From contig NZ_JBASCU010000042.1 in NCBI RefSeq assembly GCF_049651805.1, positions 1-64,000 of the forward strand: 64,000 bases of DNA, in the 5' to 3' direction. This document shows positions 16,188-25,333 of the stretch, in pieces. The translations under genes were made by a program, and so were the position numbers. The notes under the pieces are model-generated. The model was not told where the DNA came from. It was given only the letters and a program-made list of their open reading frames with translations, and ran no database searches. The DNA is from Pseudolysinimonas_A sp049651805 (GTDB lineage: Bacteria > Actinomycetota > Actinomycetes > Actinomycetales > Microbacteriaceae). Within the stretch, counting starts at the first letter, position 1; the number at the start of each line of letters is the position of its first letter.

Positions 16188-17630
16188 ATGACTTCGACTG
16201 CTGCTCTGGCGACCGCTGTTGCGGTGTTGCGGGATGTGCCGCGGTCGGTGTCGGCGTGTCGTTCGGCGTCGGATGCGTCGGTGCTGGAGTGGATGCGGCT
16301 CGCCGGTGAGGCGCGGAAACTCGCGGATGCGCATCTTGCGCTCGCGGCGGGGGAGATGGCTCGGCGGTCTGACCCGTCGCTCGGTGGTGCCGGTTTGGCG
16401 CGGCGGGAAGGGGCCCGCACCCCGGAGGAACTCGTGAAGACGCAGACCGGGTCGACCGGTCGGGATGCCGTGGTCGCTCTCAGGGTGGGCCGGCTCGCGC
16501 AGGCCGAGGGTTCGGTGCTCGGGGATGCCGTCACGGCGGGGGTGGTGTCGGTGCCGGCGGCGGAAGCGATTCGTGCCGGGCTTGAGGGGGCCGATGCGCC
16601 GCCGGAACTGGTGGATCAAGCCACCGAGTTGTTGTGCGCTGAGGCCGCGACGCTCGACCCGGATCGGCTGCACAAACGTGCCCGCGAAGTACGGGATGAA
16701 CTCGATGAGGCCGGCATCGCGTCCCGGGAGGCGCGTCTGCGGGGGCGGCGATCGCTGCGCCGACTCGAGCTGCGGGATGGGATGAAGCGGCTGATCTGGG
16801 ATTACGACCCGCTCACCGCCGGCGTCGTGGACGAGATCTACGACCGGGCCACCTCACCACGACGTGGTGGACCTCGGTTCGTGGATTCGGAGCAGAAAGC
16901 CCGGGCCGAAGCGCTCGAGAAAGATGACCGCACCACCGAGCAGATCGCGTCGGATGCGTTCACCGAACTGCTCCGGCAGGCGGGGAGTCTGCCGACCGAT
17001 GTGCTGCTGGGCAAAGGTGCCCCGGCGGTGCGGGTGCTCGTCCCCGCTGCGGACCTGGCCGCCGGCACCGGGCATGGCGTGATCGAAGGCTCCGGTGAAG
17101 TGCTCTCGATCGGGACCGTGCAAGCCCTCGCCTGCAACCAGGGCACCCAGACCGCGCTCCTCGACTCCCTCGGGGATGTGCTCGACCTGGGCCGGGAACA
17201 GCGGCTCTACTCCCGCCATCAGCGTGTGGCCCTCGCGATTCGTGACGGGGGCTGTCTCTGGTCCGGTTGCGAACGACCACCCTCCTGGTGTGAGGCACAT
17301 CACATCGACCACTACGCCCGAGACCACGGCCGCACCGACCTCGCCCGCGGCGTGCTGCTCTGCAAGCACCATCACCTGAAACTGCACAACGAGAACTGGC
17401 AGATCCGCCGACAAGATGGACGCTACTGGCTCCACCCACCACCCGACCGGCCAGGGCCACCGGTACTGCTGGTCACCAAATCACGAGCCATCCGCGAACA
17501 CGTGGCGAGGCGGTCCGACCGATCGGCGACGCCAGGCCGATCGGCGTCGGGGGCAACACACAGCCCCGGAGCGCTCTCAGCAGGCACCGAGCATCCGCCG
17601 TCGATGACGGGCGCGCCAGTGAGTGGCTGA
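16188..17630 (+). CDS. HNH endonuclease / DUF222 (13E12 repeat-type) protein
   Basis: 480 aa. The N-terminal DUF222 helical region (residues ~30-330) is followed by an HNH nuclease motif (SGCERPPSWCEAHHIDHY ... LCKHHHLKLHNENW, residues ~360-410) with Cys and His ligands typical of zinc-bound HNH domains. ATG start with AAAGGA seven bases upstream. Many high-GC actinobacteria carry several such genes. Their role, mobile-element-like homing or DNA repair, is unsettled. The C-terminal ~55 residues are low in complexity. Confidence 0.88.
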   Translation: MTSTAALATAVAVLRDVPRSVSACRSASDASVLEWMRLAGEARKLADAHLALAAGEMARRSDPSLGGAGLARREGARTPEELVKTQTGSTGRDAVVALRVGRLAQAEGSVLGDAVTAGVVSVPAAEAIRAGLEGADAPPELVDQATELLCAEAATLDPDRLHKRAREVRDELDEAGIASREARLRGRRSLRRLELRDGMKRLIWDYDPLTAGVVDEIYDRATSPRRGGPRFVDSEQKARAEALEKDDRTTEQIASDAFTELLRQAGSLPTDVLLGKGAPAVRVLVPAADLAAGTGHGVIEGSGEVLSIGTVQALACNQGTQTALLDSLGDVLDLGREQRLYSRHQRVALAIRDGGCLWSGCERPPSWCEAHHIDHYARDHGRTDLARGVLLCKHHHLKLHNENWQIRRQDGRYWLHPPPDRPGPPVLLVTKSRAIREHVARRSDRSATPGRSASGATHSPGALSAGTEHPPSMTGAPVSG

Positions 17631-17652
17631 CGGAGTCGTCGGTGGTCGCGAG

Positions 17653-19548
17653 TTATGACGCCTTCACCTGAGCCGTCCGAAGCAGCGGACGAAAGAACGC
17701 GGCCAGTTCGTCGGTCGCCGACAGCGGCAGCACGTGCGAGACGTAGTGGTCGGGCCGCACGACGACGACGACTCCGCCGCGGTCGATGCCGCGCTGGGTG
17801 AAGATGTCGTCGGTCGGTTCGATCGCGAACACCTTCTCGTCGTCGAACAACCGGTGCTTTCCCACCCGCGGCCGGAAGACGGGCGGAACCGTCGTGATGT
17901 CGACGTCGGTGTGCAGCTTCGGGTAGATCACCTTGACGTCGAACCAGGCGTCGGGGTCGGCATCCGCCGGGGTCGCCGCAAGGGGCGAGTCGGGCGAGCT
18001 CTCCAGCCAGTCGGCGAACGTCGCGAGGCGGGCCCGGGAGTCGGGTGCGTCGGCGGCGAACACGTAGATGCGCCACCGCCCGTCCGCAGTGGCCAGATGT
18101 CCGAGCTGCACGTCGTTGCCGTCGCAGACCCGCCGCACGACGGCGGAGCGGAACCGCTTGCCGACCGGGTAGCCGCTCGCCAGCTCCTGATGGATGTTCT
18201 CGCCGACCAGCATCGACGGCGCGTACTCGGTCATGAACCCCGCCGGGAACTCGGCGGTGCGCACGTAGAACTCTTCGAGGTACTTCGGGTCGGGTAGATC
18301 CTCGGGCTTGGTCGCCATGAGGGTCGACCACTCCTTGTCGAAATCGATGAGGTTCTGCGCGATCACCTGGCGCTCGGCCGAGTACGTCGACAGCAGTGCC
18401 TCCGGGCTGCGGCCCTCGAGCACGTGGCCGAGCTTCCAGCCGATGTTCCAGCCGTCCTGCATCGAGACGTTCATGCCCTGGCCGGCCTTCGCGCTGTGGG
18501 TGTGGCAGGCGTCGCCCGCGATGAACACGCGCGGGGTCTGGATACCGACGGCCTCCGGCAGCACGTCGTCGAACCGCGAGGTCAGCCGGTGCCCCACTTC
18601 GTAGACGCTGTTCCAGGCGACATCCTTCACGTCGAGCACGTACGGATGCAGGATCTCGTTCGCCTTCGCGATCACCTGCTCGATCGTCGTGGCGCGCACC
18701 TTCTTCTCGCGCCCCTCCTCGACCTCGCCCAGGTCGACGTACATGCGGAACAGGTGACCGCCCTCGCGGGGGATGAGCAGGATGCTGCCGGCCGCCGATT
18801 GGATGGCGCACTTCATGCGGATGTCGGGGAAGTCGGTCACGGCGAGGACATCCATCACGCCCCAGGCGTGGTTCGCCTGGTCGCCGTCGAGCGTGCAGCC
18901 GATCGCCTCCCGCACGCGGCTGCGAGCACCGTCGCCGCCGACCACGTACTTGGCGCGGATCGTCCGCGGCTCGCGCCGGCTGACATCCGACGAACGGGTG
19001 ACCGTGACGTGCACCGGGTAGTCGGGGTCGTCGGTGACCTCGAGGCCGGTGAAGTCCCACCCGTAGTCGGGAGTCATGCGGGTCGGCGAGTTGCGCATCC
19101 ATTCGGCGAAGTAGTCGAGCACGCGCGCCTGGTTCACGAGCAGGTGGGGGAACTCGCTGACGCCGTGCTCGTCGTCGATCGCCCGGGCGGCGCGGAGAAT
19201 GCGCGAGGGGTTCTCGGGGTCGGGCTTCCAGAACGCCATCTCGGTGATGCGGTAGGCCTCCGCGGTGATGCGGTCGGCGAACCCGAACGCCTGGAAGGTC
19301 TCGACGCTGCGGGCCTGGATGCCGTCGGCCTGCCCGATCTCGAGCCGGCCGTCGCGGCGGTCGATGATGCGGGTGGTGATGCCGGGAAACTGCGCGAGTT
19401 GCGCCGCCGCGACCATGCCAGCCGGCCCGGCTCCGACGATGAGCACGTCGACGTCGTCGGGCAGCTCGGCGGGGCGGTCGATGCCGGTACCGGCGGCGGG
19501 CTGGATGCGGGGGTCGCCCGAGACGTATCCGTTGTGGTGGAACTGCAT
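17653..19548 (-). CDS. FAD-dependent aromatic (phenol-type) monooxygenase
   Basis: 631 aa, PHBH fold. FAD-binding VLIVGAGPAG at residues ~36-44, the second FAD motif RVFIAGDACHTHSAKAGQGMN near 345, and a C-terminal thioredoxin-like domain (~430-625) as in phenol 2-monooxygenase and 3-hydroxybenzoate 4-monooxygenase. It uses NAD(P)H and O2 to hydroxylate a phenolic ring. It is transcribed divergently from a homoprotocatechuate ring-cleavage operon 83 bp away, so it may supply the catechol for that operon, for example from a hydroxyphenylacetate. The exact substrate is inference. Confidence 0.88.
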   Translation of the reverse strand: MQFHHNGYVSGDPRIQPAAGTGIDRPAELPDDVDVLIVGAGPAGMVAAAQLAQFPGITTRIIDRRDGRLEIGQADGIQARSVETFQAFGFADRITAEAYRITEMAFWKPDPENPSRILRAARAIDDEHGVSEFPHLLVNQARVLDYFAEWMRNSPTRMTPDYGWDFTGLEVTDDPDYPVHVTVTRSSDVSRREPRTIRAKYVVGGDGARSRVREAIGCTLDGDQANHAWGVMDVLAVTDFPDIRMKCAIQSAAGSILLIPREGGHLFRMYVDLGEVEEGREKKVRATTIEQVIAKANEILHPYVLDVKDVAWNSVYEVGHRLTSRFDDVLPEAVGIQTPRVFIAGDACHTHSAKAGQGMNVSMQDGWNIGWKLGHVLEGRSPEALLSTYSAERQVIAQNLIDFDKEWSTLMATKPEDLPDPKYLEEFYVRTAEFPAGFMTEYAPSMLVGENIHQELASGYPVGKRFRSAVVRRVCDGNDVQLGHLATADGRWRIYVFAADAPDSRARLATFADWLESSPDSPLAATPADADPDAWFDVKVIYPKLHTDVDITTVPPVFRPRVGKHRLFDDEKVFAIEPTDDIFTQRGIDRGGVVVVVRPDHYVSHVLPLSATDELAAFFRPLLRTAQVKAS

Positions 19549-19572
19549 CCGGTGCTCCTCGCTACGTTGCGC

Positions 19573-19600
19573 TTGCTCTCGAAGACAGATCGTATATGAT
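19573..19600 (+). promoter_or_regulatory. Predicted promoter of homoprotocatechuate operon
   Basis: TTGCTC (19573-19578), 16 bp, TATGAT (19595-19600), located 31 bp before the ATG at 19632. It lies in the 83-bp divergent interval with the monooxygenase gene. Confidence 0.55.
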
Positions 19601-19613
19601 TTCGGATACCGAT
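19589..19613. promoter_or_regulatory. Inverted repeat, candidate GntR operator
   Basis: ATCGTAT (19589-19595) and ATACCGAT (19606-19613) form an imperfect inverted repeat (one extra base in the right arm) across the predicted -10 box. The operon's own GntR/FCD regulator is the likely binder and could control both divergent units. Confidence 0.5.
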
Positions 19614-19631
19614 TCTACGACGAGGATGTCC

Positions 19632-21092
19632 ATGACTGGCAAGACCGAAGTCGCGAACGCTCTCACCCGGCCGGGCAAGGTCATCGCGCTGCACCTCAAC
19701 TACCCGTCGCGCATCGCGCAGCGCGGGAGCACGCCCGAGCAGCCTTCCTACTTTCTCAAGCCCTCGACCTCGGTCGCCGCGTCGGGCGACGCGTTGGAGC
19801 GTCCCGCGGGCACGGAGTTGCTCGCGTTCGAGGGCGAGATCGCCCTCGTCATCGGTCGCACGGCGCGTCGGGTGACGCCCGACGAGGGGTGGGCTGCCGT
19901 CGCGGGCGTCACCGCAGCAAACGACTTCGGGGTCTACGACCTCCGCTGGGCCGACAAGGGGTCCAATCTTCGCTCGAAGGGCGGCGATGGTTTCACGCCG
20001 CTCGGGCCGGCCGTGATCCCCGCCGAAGGTCTCGACCCGGCCGACCTCCGCATCCGCACCTGGGTCAACGGGAAGCTGGTTCAAGACGACACCTCCACCG
20101 AACTGGTGTTCCCGTTCGGACGGCTCGTCGCCGACCTCTCCCAGCTCATCACCCTCGAGGCGGGTGACGTGATTCTCACCGGCACGCCGGCGGGCTCGAG
20201 CGTCGTCGGCCCCGGCGACGTCGTCGAGGTCGAGGTCGACGCTCCCCAGGCACCCGGCGCTCCGAGCACGGGACGCCTCGTCACGCCGATCACCGACGGG
20301 TCGCAGCCGCTCGCCGAGTACGGAGCGCGGCCCAGGATCGACGACCTGCAACGCGCCGAGGCGTGGGGGAGCCGGGCGGCGGCGGGTCTGCCGGCCGAGT
20401 TCGACCTCGACGACGAGTTGCGTGCCCAGCTCGCAAGCGTGAGCACCGCGACCCTCAGCTCGCAGTTGCGCAAGCGCGGCTACGACGACGTGTCGATCGA
20501 CGGGGTGCACTCCAACCAGCCGGGGGCCCGGCTCGTCGGTCGGGCTCGCACCCTGCGGTTCGTGCCGTTCCGACCCGACCTGTTCGCCGACCACGGCGGC
20601 GGGTTCAACGCTCAGAAGCGCGCGTTCGACACGCTCGGTGCGGGCGACATCCTCGTCATCGAGGCGCGCGGCGTGACCACCACGGGGACCGTCGGCGACA
20701 TCCTCGCCCTGCGCGCGCAGATGCTCGGTGCGGTTGGCATCGTGACGGACGGCGGCATCCGTGACTTCACCACGGTCGCCGAGCTCGGCATTCCGAGCTT
20801 CTCGGCCGGCCCACACCCCGCGGTGCTCGGCCGGCGTCACGTTCCCTGGGAGACGGACGGGACGGTCGCGTGTGGTGGCGCGACCGTCCAACCCGGGGAT
20901 GTCATCGTCGGCGACGACGACGGCGTGCTCGTGATCCCCCCGCACCTCGTGCGCGAGGTCGTCGCCGACGCGATCGAGCAGGAGCGCGAGGAGCGTTTCA
21001 TCGCCGAGCAGGTCGCCGGTGGCGCCTCGGTGAAGGGGCTCTACCCGATGAACGCCGAGTGGCGGGCCCGCTACGAGGAGTGGACCGAATGA
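19632..21092 (+). CDS. Fumarylacetoacetate hydrolase-family domain fused to RraA-like aldolase domain
   Basis: 486 aa from the ATG at 19632, preceded by GAGGA at 5-bp spacing. Residues ~15-215 are a FAH domain (FEGEIALVIG, ANDFGVYDLR, ILTGTPAG), the family of 5-carboxymethyl-2-hydroxymuconate isomerase / OPET decarboxylase (HpcE/HpaG). Residues ~260-460 are an RraA-type domain (GDILALRAQMLGAVGIVTDGGIRDF). Enzymes of that class act as 4-hydroxy-4-methyl-2-oxoglutarate aldolases or oxaloacetate decarboxylases. The fusion could carry out isomerisation or decarboxylation and a later C-C cleavage step of homoprotocatechuate degradation. The 4-bp overlap with the regulator gene shows an operon. Confidence 0.85.
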   Translation: MTGKTEVANALTRPGKVIALHLNYPSRIAQRGSTPEQPSYFLKPSTSVAASGDALERPAGTELLAFEGEIALVIGRTARRVTPDEGWAAVAGVTAANDFGVYDLRWADKGSNLRSKGGDGFTPLGPAVIPAEGLDPADLRIRTWVNGKLVQDDTSTELVFPFGRLVADLSQLITLEAGDVILTGTPAGSSVVGPGDVVEVEVDAPQAPGAPSTGRLVTPITDGSQPLAEYGARPRIDDLQRAEAWGSRAAAGLPAEFDLDDELRAQLASVSTATLSSQLRKRGYDDVSIDGVHSNQPGARLVGRARTLRFVPFRPDLFADHGGGFNAQKRAFDTLGAGDILVIEARGVTTTGTVGDILALRAQMLGAVGIVTDGGIRDFTTVAELGIPSFSAGPHPAVLGRRHVPWETDGTVACGGATVQPGDVIVGDDDGVLVIPPHLVREVVADAIEQEREERFIAEQVAGGASVKGLYPMNAEWRARYEEWTE

Positions 21093-21763
21093 CCGACACC
21101 GTCACCACCTCAGCGCCGAGCAAGTCGCAGCAGGCCTACGCCTGGATCAAGGCCAAGATCGCCGACGGCACCTATGTGTCGGGCTACCGCCTCGTGCTCG
21201 GCACGATCGCGAAAGAGCTCGGCGTCAGTGTCGTGCCGGTGCGCGAGGCGATCCGGCTACTCGAGTCGGAGGGGCTCGTCACGTTCGAGCGCAACGTCGG
21301 GGCCCAGGTGGCGCTGCTGGATGAAGACGAGTACGTCAGCACGATGCAGGTTCTGAGCATCGTCGAGGGTGCGGCGACCGCGCTCTCGGCCCGCAAGGTC
21401 GGGCCCGACGAGATCGCCGGGGCGCGCGCGATCAACGACCGGATGAAGGCGACGCTCGCCGACTTCCAGCCGCACCACTTCACCGACCTCAACCTCGAGT
21501 TCCACTCGGTGCTGTTCGAGTCCTGCCCCAACCCGCACCTGCTCGACCTCGTGCACCGGGGCTGGGCACGCCTGCGGGTGCTGCGTGACAGCTCCTTCAG
21601 TTTCGTGCCCGGCCGTGCCGCGGAGTCGGTGCGCGAGCACGACGAGATCCTCGACCTCATCGAGGCCGGCGCACCCGCCCTCGACATCGAGCTCGCCGCT
21701 CGAGCCCATCGCGCCCGAACCCTCGACGCGGTGGTGGCCTACCAGGCCGCCCACCGCCACTGA
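21089..21763 (+). CDS. GntR family regulator (FCD/FadR-type)
   Basis: 224 aa. Winged-helix N-terminus (AKELGVSVVPVREAIRLLESEGLV, residues ~35-58) and an FCD ligand-binding domain (~85-215) with His/Asp residues typical of metal-assisted carboxylate binding. ATG in an ATGA overlap with the FAH-RraA gene. It likely senses an aromatic acid or ring-cleavage intermediate and binds the inverted repeat at 19589-19613. Confidence 0.9.
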   Translation: MTDTVTTSAPSKSQQAYAWIKAKIADGTYVSGYRLVLGTIAKELGVSVVPVREAIRLLESEGLVTFERNVGAQVALLDEDEYVSTMQVLSIVEGAATALSARKVGPDEIAGARAINDRMKATLADFQPHHFTDLNLEFHSVLFESCPNPHLLDLVHRGWARLRVLRDSSFSFVPGRAAESVREHDEILDLIEAGAPALDIELAARAHRARTLDAVVAYQAAHRH

Positions 21764-21772
21764 AAGGACCCC

Positions 21773-22720
21773 ATGCGCTACCGCACCGACCCCTCCCAGC
21801 TGCGCGGCTCGATCGTGCCGCTCATGACCCCGTTCACCGACGACGGAGCCGTCGATCACCTCAGCCTCGCCAACCTCGTCGAGTGGCAGCTCGCCAGCGG
21901 TACGCACGGCGTCTCGATCGGCGGGTCGACCGGCGAGCCCGGTGCGCAGAGCGTCGAAGAGCGGATCGCCGCCATCACGACGGTCGCCGAGACGGTCGCC
22001 GACCGCGTGCCGGTCGTCGTCGGCACCGGCACGGCGCAGTTGCACGAGACCATCGAGCTGACGGCCGCTGCGGTCGAGCTGGGTATCGACGCGTCGCTGA
22101 TCATCACGCCGTACTACTCGCGCCCGACGCAGGAGGCGCTCTACGTCTGGTACCGCACGGTCGCCGCCGAGTTCCCCGACCTGCCGATCATCGCCTACAA
22201 CGTGCCCTCGCGGACCGCCGTCGACATCGCTCCCGAGACGGTCGCGCGGCTCTACCGCGACGTTCCCAACTTCGTCGGTATCAAAGAGACCACGAAAGAC
22301 TTCGAGCACTTCTCGCGCGTCATCCAGCTCTGTGGTCGCGACCTCATCGTCTGGTCCGGCATCGAGCTGTTGTGCCTCCCGCTGCTCGCGCTCGGCGGAG
22401 CCGGATTCCTCAGCGCCACCGCGAACATCGCACCGGCAGCGCACGCCCGCATGTTCGAGTTGTGGGAGGCCGGTGACCTCGAGGGCGCTCGCGAGATCCA
22501 CTACGGGCTCCACCCCCTCGTCGACCTGCTGTTCGTCGAGACCAACCCCGCGCCCGGCAAGTGGGTGCTCGAGCACCAGGGCCTCATCCGCTCGGGCTTC
22601 GTGCGACCGCCGCTGATCACACCGACGGACGCCGGGCTGGCGAAGATCCGCGCCCTCCTCGCCGAGGGTGAGCAGTACCTGACGCCCACCGGCGACTTCT
22701 CGATCGGAGCCCGCGCATGA
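21773..22720 (+). CDS. DapA-family aldolase/lyase
   Basis: 315 aa TIM barrel of the dihydrodipicolinate synthase/N-acetylneuraminate lyase family. Schiff-base Lys171 (GIKETTKD), Tyr142 (IAYNVPSRT), and the pyruvate-binding segment GGSTGEPG, which departs slightly from GTTGE of true DapA. Within a homoprotocatechuate operon it is more likely a pyruvate-type aldolase or hydratase-aldolase of the lower pathway than a lysine-biosynthetic enzyme. It overlaps the dehydrogenase gene by 4 bp. Confidence 0.85.
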   Translation: MRYRTDPSQLRGSIVPLMTPFTDDGAVDHLSLANLVEWQLASGTHGVSIGGSTGEPGAQSVEERIAAITTVAETVADRVPVVVGTGTAQLHETIELTAAAVELGIDASLIITPYYSRPTQEALYVWYRTVAAEFPDLPIIAYNVPSRTAVDIAPETVARLYRDVPNFVGIKETTKDFEHFSRVIQLCGRDLIVWSGIELLCLPLLALGGAGFLSATANIAPAAHARMFELWEAGDLEGAREIHYGLHPLVDLLFVETNPAPGKWVLEHQGLIRSGFVRPPLITPTDAGLAKIRALLAEGEQYLTPTGDFSIGARA

Positions 22721-24213
22721 CCACCCACCACGTTCCCGCGGGACTGCCCACGAGCATCCAGCACTACATCGACGGAGCGTTCGTCGACAGCGTCGATGGC
22801 GGCACCTTCGACGTTCTCGACCCGGTGTCGAACCAGACCTATGTGAAAGCAGCCGCCGGCCAGAAGGCCGACATCGACCTCGCGGTCGCCGCCGCGACCC
22901 GTGCTTTCAAAGAAGGCCCGTGGCCGCGGATGAAGCCGCGTGACCGCGCGCGCATCCTCAACAAGGTGGCGGATGCCGTGGAGGCCCAGGACGCGCACCT
23001 GGCGGAGTTCGAGACTTTCGACACGGGACTACCGATCACCCAGGCGCTGGGGCAGGCGCAGCGGGCGGCCGAGAACTTCCGGTTCTTCGCCGACCTGATC
23101 GTGGCCCAGGCCGACGACACCTACAAGGTGCCGGGAGCTCAGGTCAACTACGTCAATCGCAAGCCGATCGGCGTCGCCGGGCTCATCACCCCGTGGAACA
23201 CGCCCTTCATGCTCGAGAGCTGGAAGCTCGCGCCCGCCCTGGCATCCGGCTGCACCGTCGTGCTCAAGCCGGCCGAGTTCACGCCGCTCTCGGCGAGCCT
23301 CTGGGCGGCGATCTTCGAGGAGGCCGCGCTGCCGCAGGGCGTCTTCAACCTCGTCAACGGGCTCGGCGAAGAGGCGGGCGACGCGCTGGTGAAGCATCCC
23401 GGCGTGCCGCTCATCTCGTTCACCGGCGAAAGCCGCACCGGGCAGATCATCTTCGGCAACGCGGCACCCATGCTCAAGGGGCTGTCGATGGAGCTCGGCG
23501 GCAAGAGTCCCGCCGTGGTCTTCGCCGACGCCGACCTCGATGCCGCGATCGACTCCACGCTGTTCGGGGTGTTCTCGCTGAACGGCGAGCGCTGCACGGC
23601 CGGCAGCCGCATCCTCGTCGAACGCCCCATCTACGACGAGTTCGTCGAGCGCTACGCGGCGCGGGCGGCGAACATCGTCGTCGGCGACCCGCACGACCCC
23701 GCGACCGAGGTCGGGGCGCTCGTGCATCCCGAGCACTTCGAGAAGGTCATGAGCTACGTCGAGATCGGCAAGTCGGAGGGTCGACTGGTCGCCGGTGGCG
23801 GCCGGCCCGAGGGACTGCCGACCGGCAACTACGTCGCGCCGACCGTCTTCGTCGACGTCGCCCCCGATGCGCGGATCTTCCAGGAGGAGATCTTCGGACC
23901 GGTCGTCGCGATCACCCCGTTCGACTCCGACGAGGAGGCGCTCGAGCTCGCCAACGGCGTGCGCTACGGACTCGCGGCCTACATCTGGACCAACGACCTC
24001 AAGCGCGCGCACTCGTTCGCGCAGAGCGTCGAGGCCGGCATGGTCTGGCTCAACTCGCACAACGTGCGCGACCTGCGCACCCCGTTCGGCGGCGTCAAGG
24101 CCTCGGGCCTCGGCCACGAGGGTGGTTACCGTTCGATCGACTTCTACACCGACTCGCAAGCCGTGCACATCACGCTCGGCGCCGTCCACACCCCCCGCTT
24201 CGGCGCGGCCTGA
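22717..24213 (+). CDS. hpaE: 5-carboxymethyl-2-hydroxymuconate semialdehyde dehydrogenase
   Basis: 498 aa aldehyde dehydrogenase with catalytic Cys293 (NGERCTAGS), general base Glu259 (MELGGKSP) and the NAD-binding segment FTGESRTG. Length and context match HpaE/HpcC, which oxidises the semialdehyde made by extradiol cleavage of homoprotocatechuate. It sits between the aldolase and dioxygenase genes and starts in an ATGA overlap. Another muconic semialdehyde as substrate is possible. Confidence 0.88.
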   Translation: MTTHHVPAGLPTSIQHYIDGAFVDSVDGGTFDVLDPVSNQTYVKAAAGQKADIDLAVAAATRAFKEGPWPRMKPRDRARILNKVADAVEAQDAHLAEFETFDTGLPITQALGQAQRAAENFRFFADLIVAQADDTYKVPGAQVNYVNRKPIGVAGLITPWNTPFMLESWKLAPALASGCTVVLKPAEFTPLSASLWAAIFEEAALPQGVFNLVNGLGEEAGDALVKHPGVPLISFTGESRTGQIIFGNAAPMLKGLSMELGGKSPAVVFADADLDAAIDSTLFGVFSLNGERCTAGSRILVERPIYDEFVERYAARAANIVVGDPHDPATEVGALVHPEHFEKVMSYVEIGKSEGRLVAGGGRPEGLPTGNYVAPTVFVDVAPDARIFQEEIFGPVVAITPFDSDEEALELANGVRYGLAAYIWTNDLKRAHSFAQSVEAGMVWLNSHNVRDLRTPFGGVKASGLGHEGGYRSIDFYTDSQAVHITLGAVHTPRFGAA

Positions 24214-24228
24214 TCCAGGAGATTGACG

Positions 24229-25308
24229 ATGACCTCCACCCCCGCATTGACCGCCCCCGGCGTGACCCCTCCCGACATCGTGCGGTGCGCCTACGCCGAG
24301 CTAGTCGTCACCGACCTCGCCGCCGCACGCGAGTTCTACGTCGACATCCTCGGTCTCACCGTCACCTACGAGGACGCCGACACCATCTACCTACGAACTC
24401 TCGAGGAGTTCATCCACCACAACCTCGTGCTGCGCACGGGGCCGGTCGCCGCGGCCGCCGTCCTCGCCTTCCGGGTGCGCACCCCCGAAGACGTCGATCG
24501 TGCCGAGACCTATTACCAGGCGCTCGGCTGCCGCACCGAGCGGCGTCCCGGCGGTTTCGTACGGGGCATCGGCGACGCGGTGCGGGTCACCGATCCGCTC
24601 GGGTTCCCGTACGAATTCTTCTACGCCGTCGACCACGTCGAACGGCTCGCCTGGAGGTACGACCTCTACACCCCGGGCGCGCTCGTGCGGCTGGATCACT
24701 TCAACCAGGTGACCCCGGATGTTCCGCGCGGCATCGAGTATCTCGAGGGTGTCGGATTCCGGGTGACGGAAGACATCGAAGACGACGAGGGCATCGTGTA
24801 CGCGGCCTGGATGCGCCGCAAGGCCACCGTGCATGACACCGCCCTCACGGGCGGGGCCGGCCCGCGGATGCATCACATCGCGTTCGCGACCCACGAGAAG
24901 CACAACATCATCGCGATCTGCGACAAGCTCGGCGCCCTGCGCCGCAGCGACGCGATCGAGCGCGGTCCAGGACGCCACGGCGTCTCGAACGCGTTCTACC
25001 TGTACATCCTCGATCCCGACGGCCACCGCATCGAGATCTACACGCAGGACTACTACACCGGCGACCCCGACAACCCGGTGGTGCGCTGGGACGTGCACGA
25101 CAACCAGCGCCGGGACTGGTGGGGCAATCCGGTCGTGCCGAGTTGGTACACCGACGCGAGCCTCGTGCTCGACCTCGACGGCGACCCCGTCCCCGTCGCG
25201 GAGCGCGAGGAGCCGAGTGAGATGGCCGTCACGATCGGCGCCGACGGGTTCTCATACACTCGCGAGGGTGACACCGAGCACGGTTTCAAGCTCGGCAACC
25301 AGCTATGA
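24229..25308 (+). CDS. hpcB: 3,4-dihydroxyphenylacetate 2,3-dioxygenase (extradiol)
   Basis: 359 aa from the ATG with AGGAG seven bases upstream; an in-frame TTG lies 6 bp earlier. Two vicinal-oxygen-chelate modules. Metal ligands His157, His216 and Glu269 have exactly the spacing of His155, His214 and Glu267 in the Brevibacterium fuscum and Arthrobacter globiformis enzymes. The second-shell His202, Arg245 and Tyr259 also align with their His200, Arg243 and Tyr257. It cleaves homoprotocatechuate to 5-carboxymethyl-2-hydroxymuconate semialdehyde. The B. fuscum enzyme uses Fe(II) and MndD of A. globiformis Mn(II); sequence does not settle which metal is used here. Last gene of the operon. Confidence 0.95.
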   Translation: MTSTPALTAPGVTPPDIVRCAYAELVVTDLAAAREFYVDILGLTVTYEDADTIYLRTLEEFIHHNLVLRTGPVAAAAVLAFRVRTPEDVDRAETYYQALGCRTERRPGGFVRGIGDAVRVTDPLGFPYEFFYAVDHVERLAWRYDLYTPGALVRLDHFNQVTPDVPRGIEYLEGVGFRVTEDIEDDEGIVYAAWMRRKATVHDTALTGGAGPRMHHIAFATHEKHNIIAICDKLGALRRSDAIERGPGRHGVSNAFYLYILDPDGHRIEIYTQDYYTGDPDNPVVRWDVHDNQRRDWWGNPVVPSWYTDASLVLDLDGDPVPVAEREEPSEMAVTIGADGFSYTREGDTEHGFKLGNQL

Positions 25309-25333
25309 GCGATCCCGCTCGACGCCGACGGGC

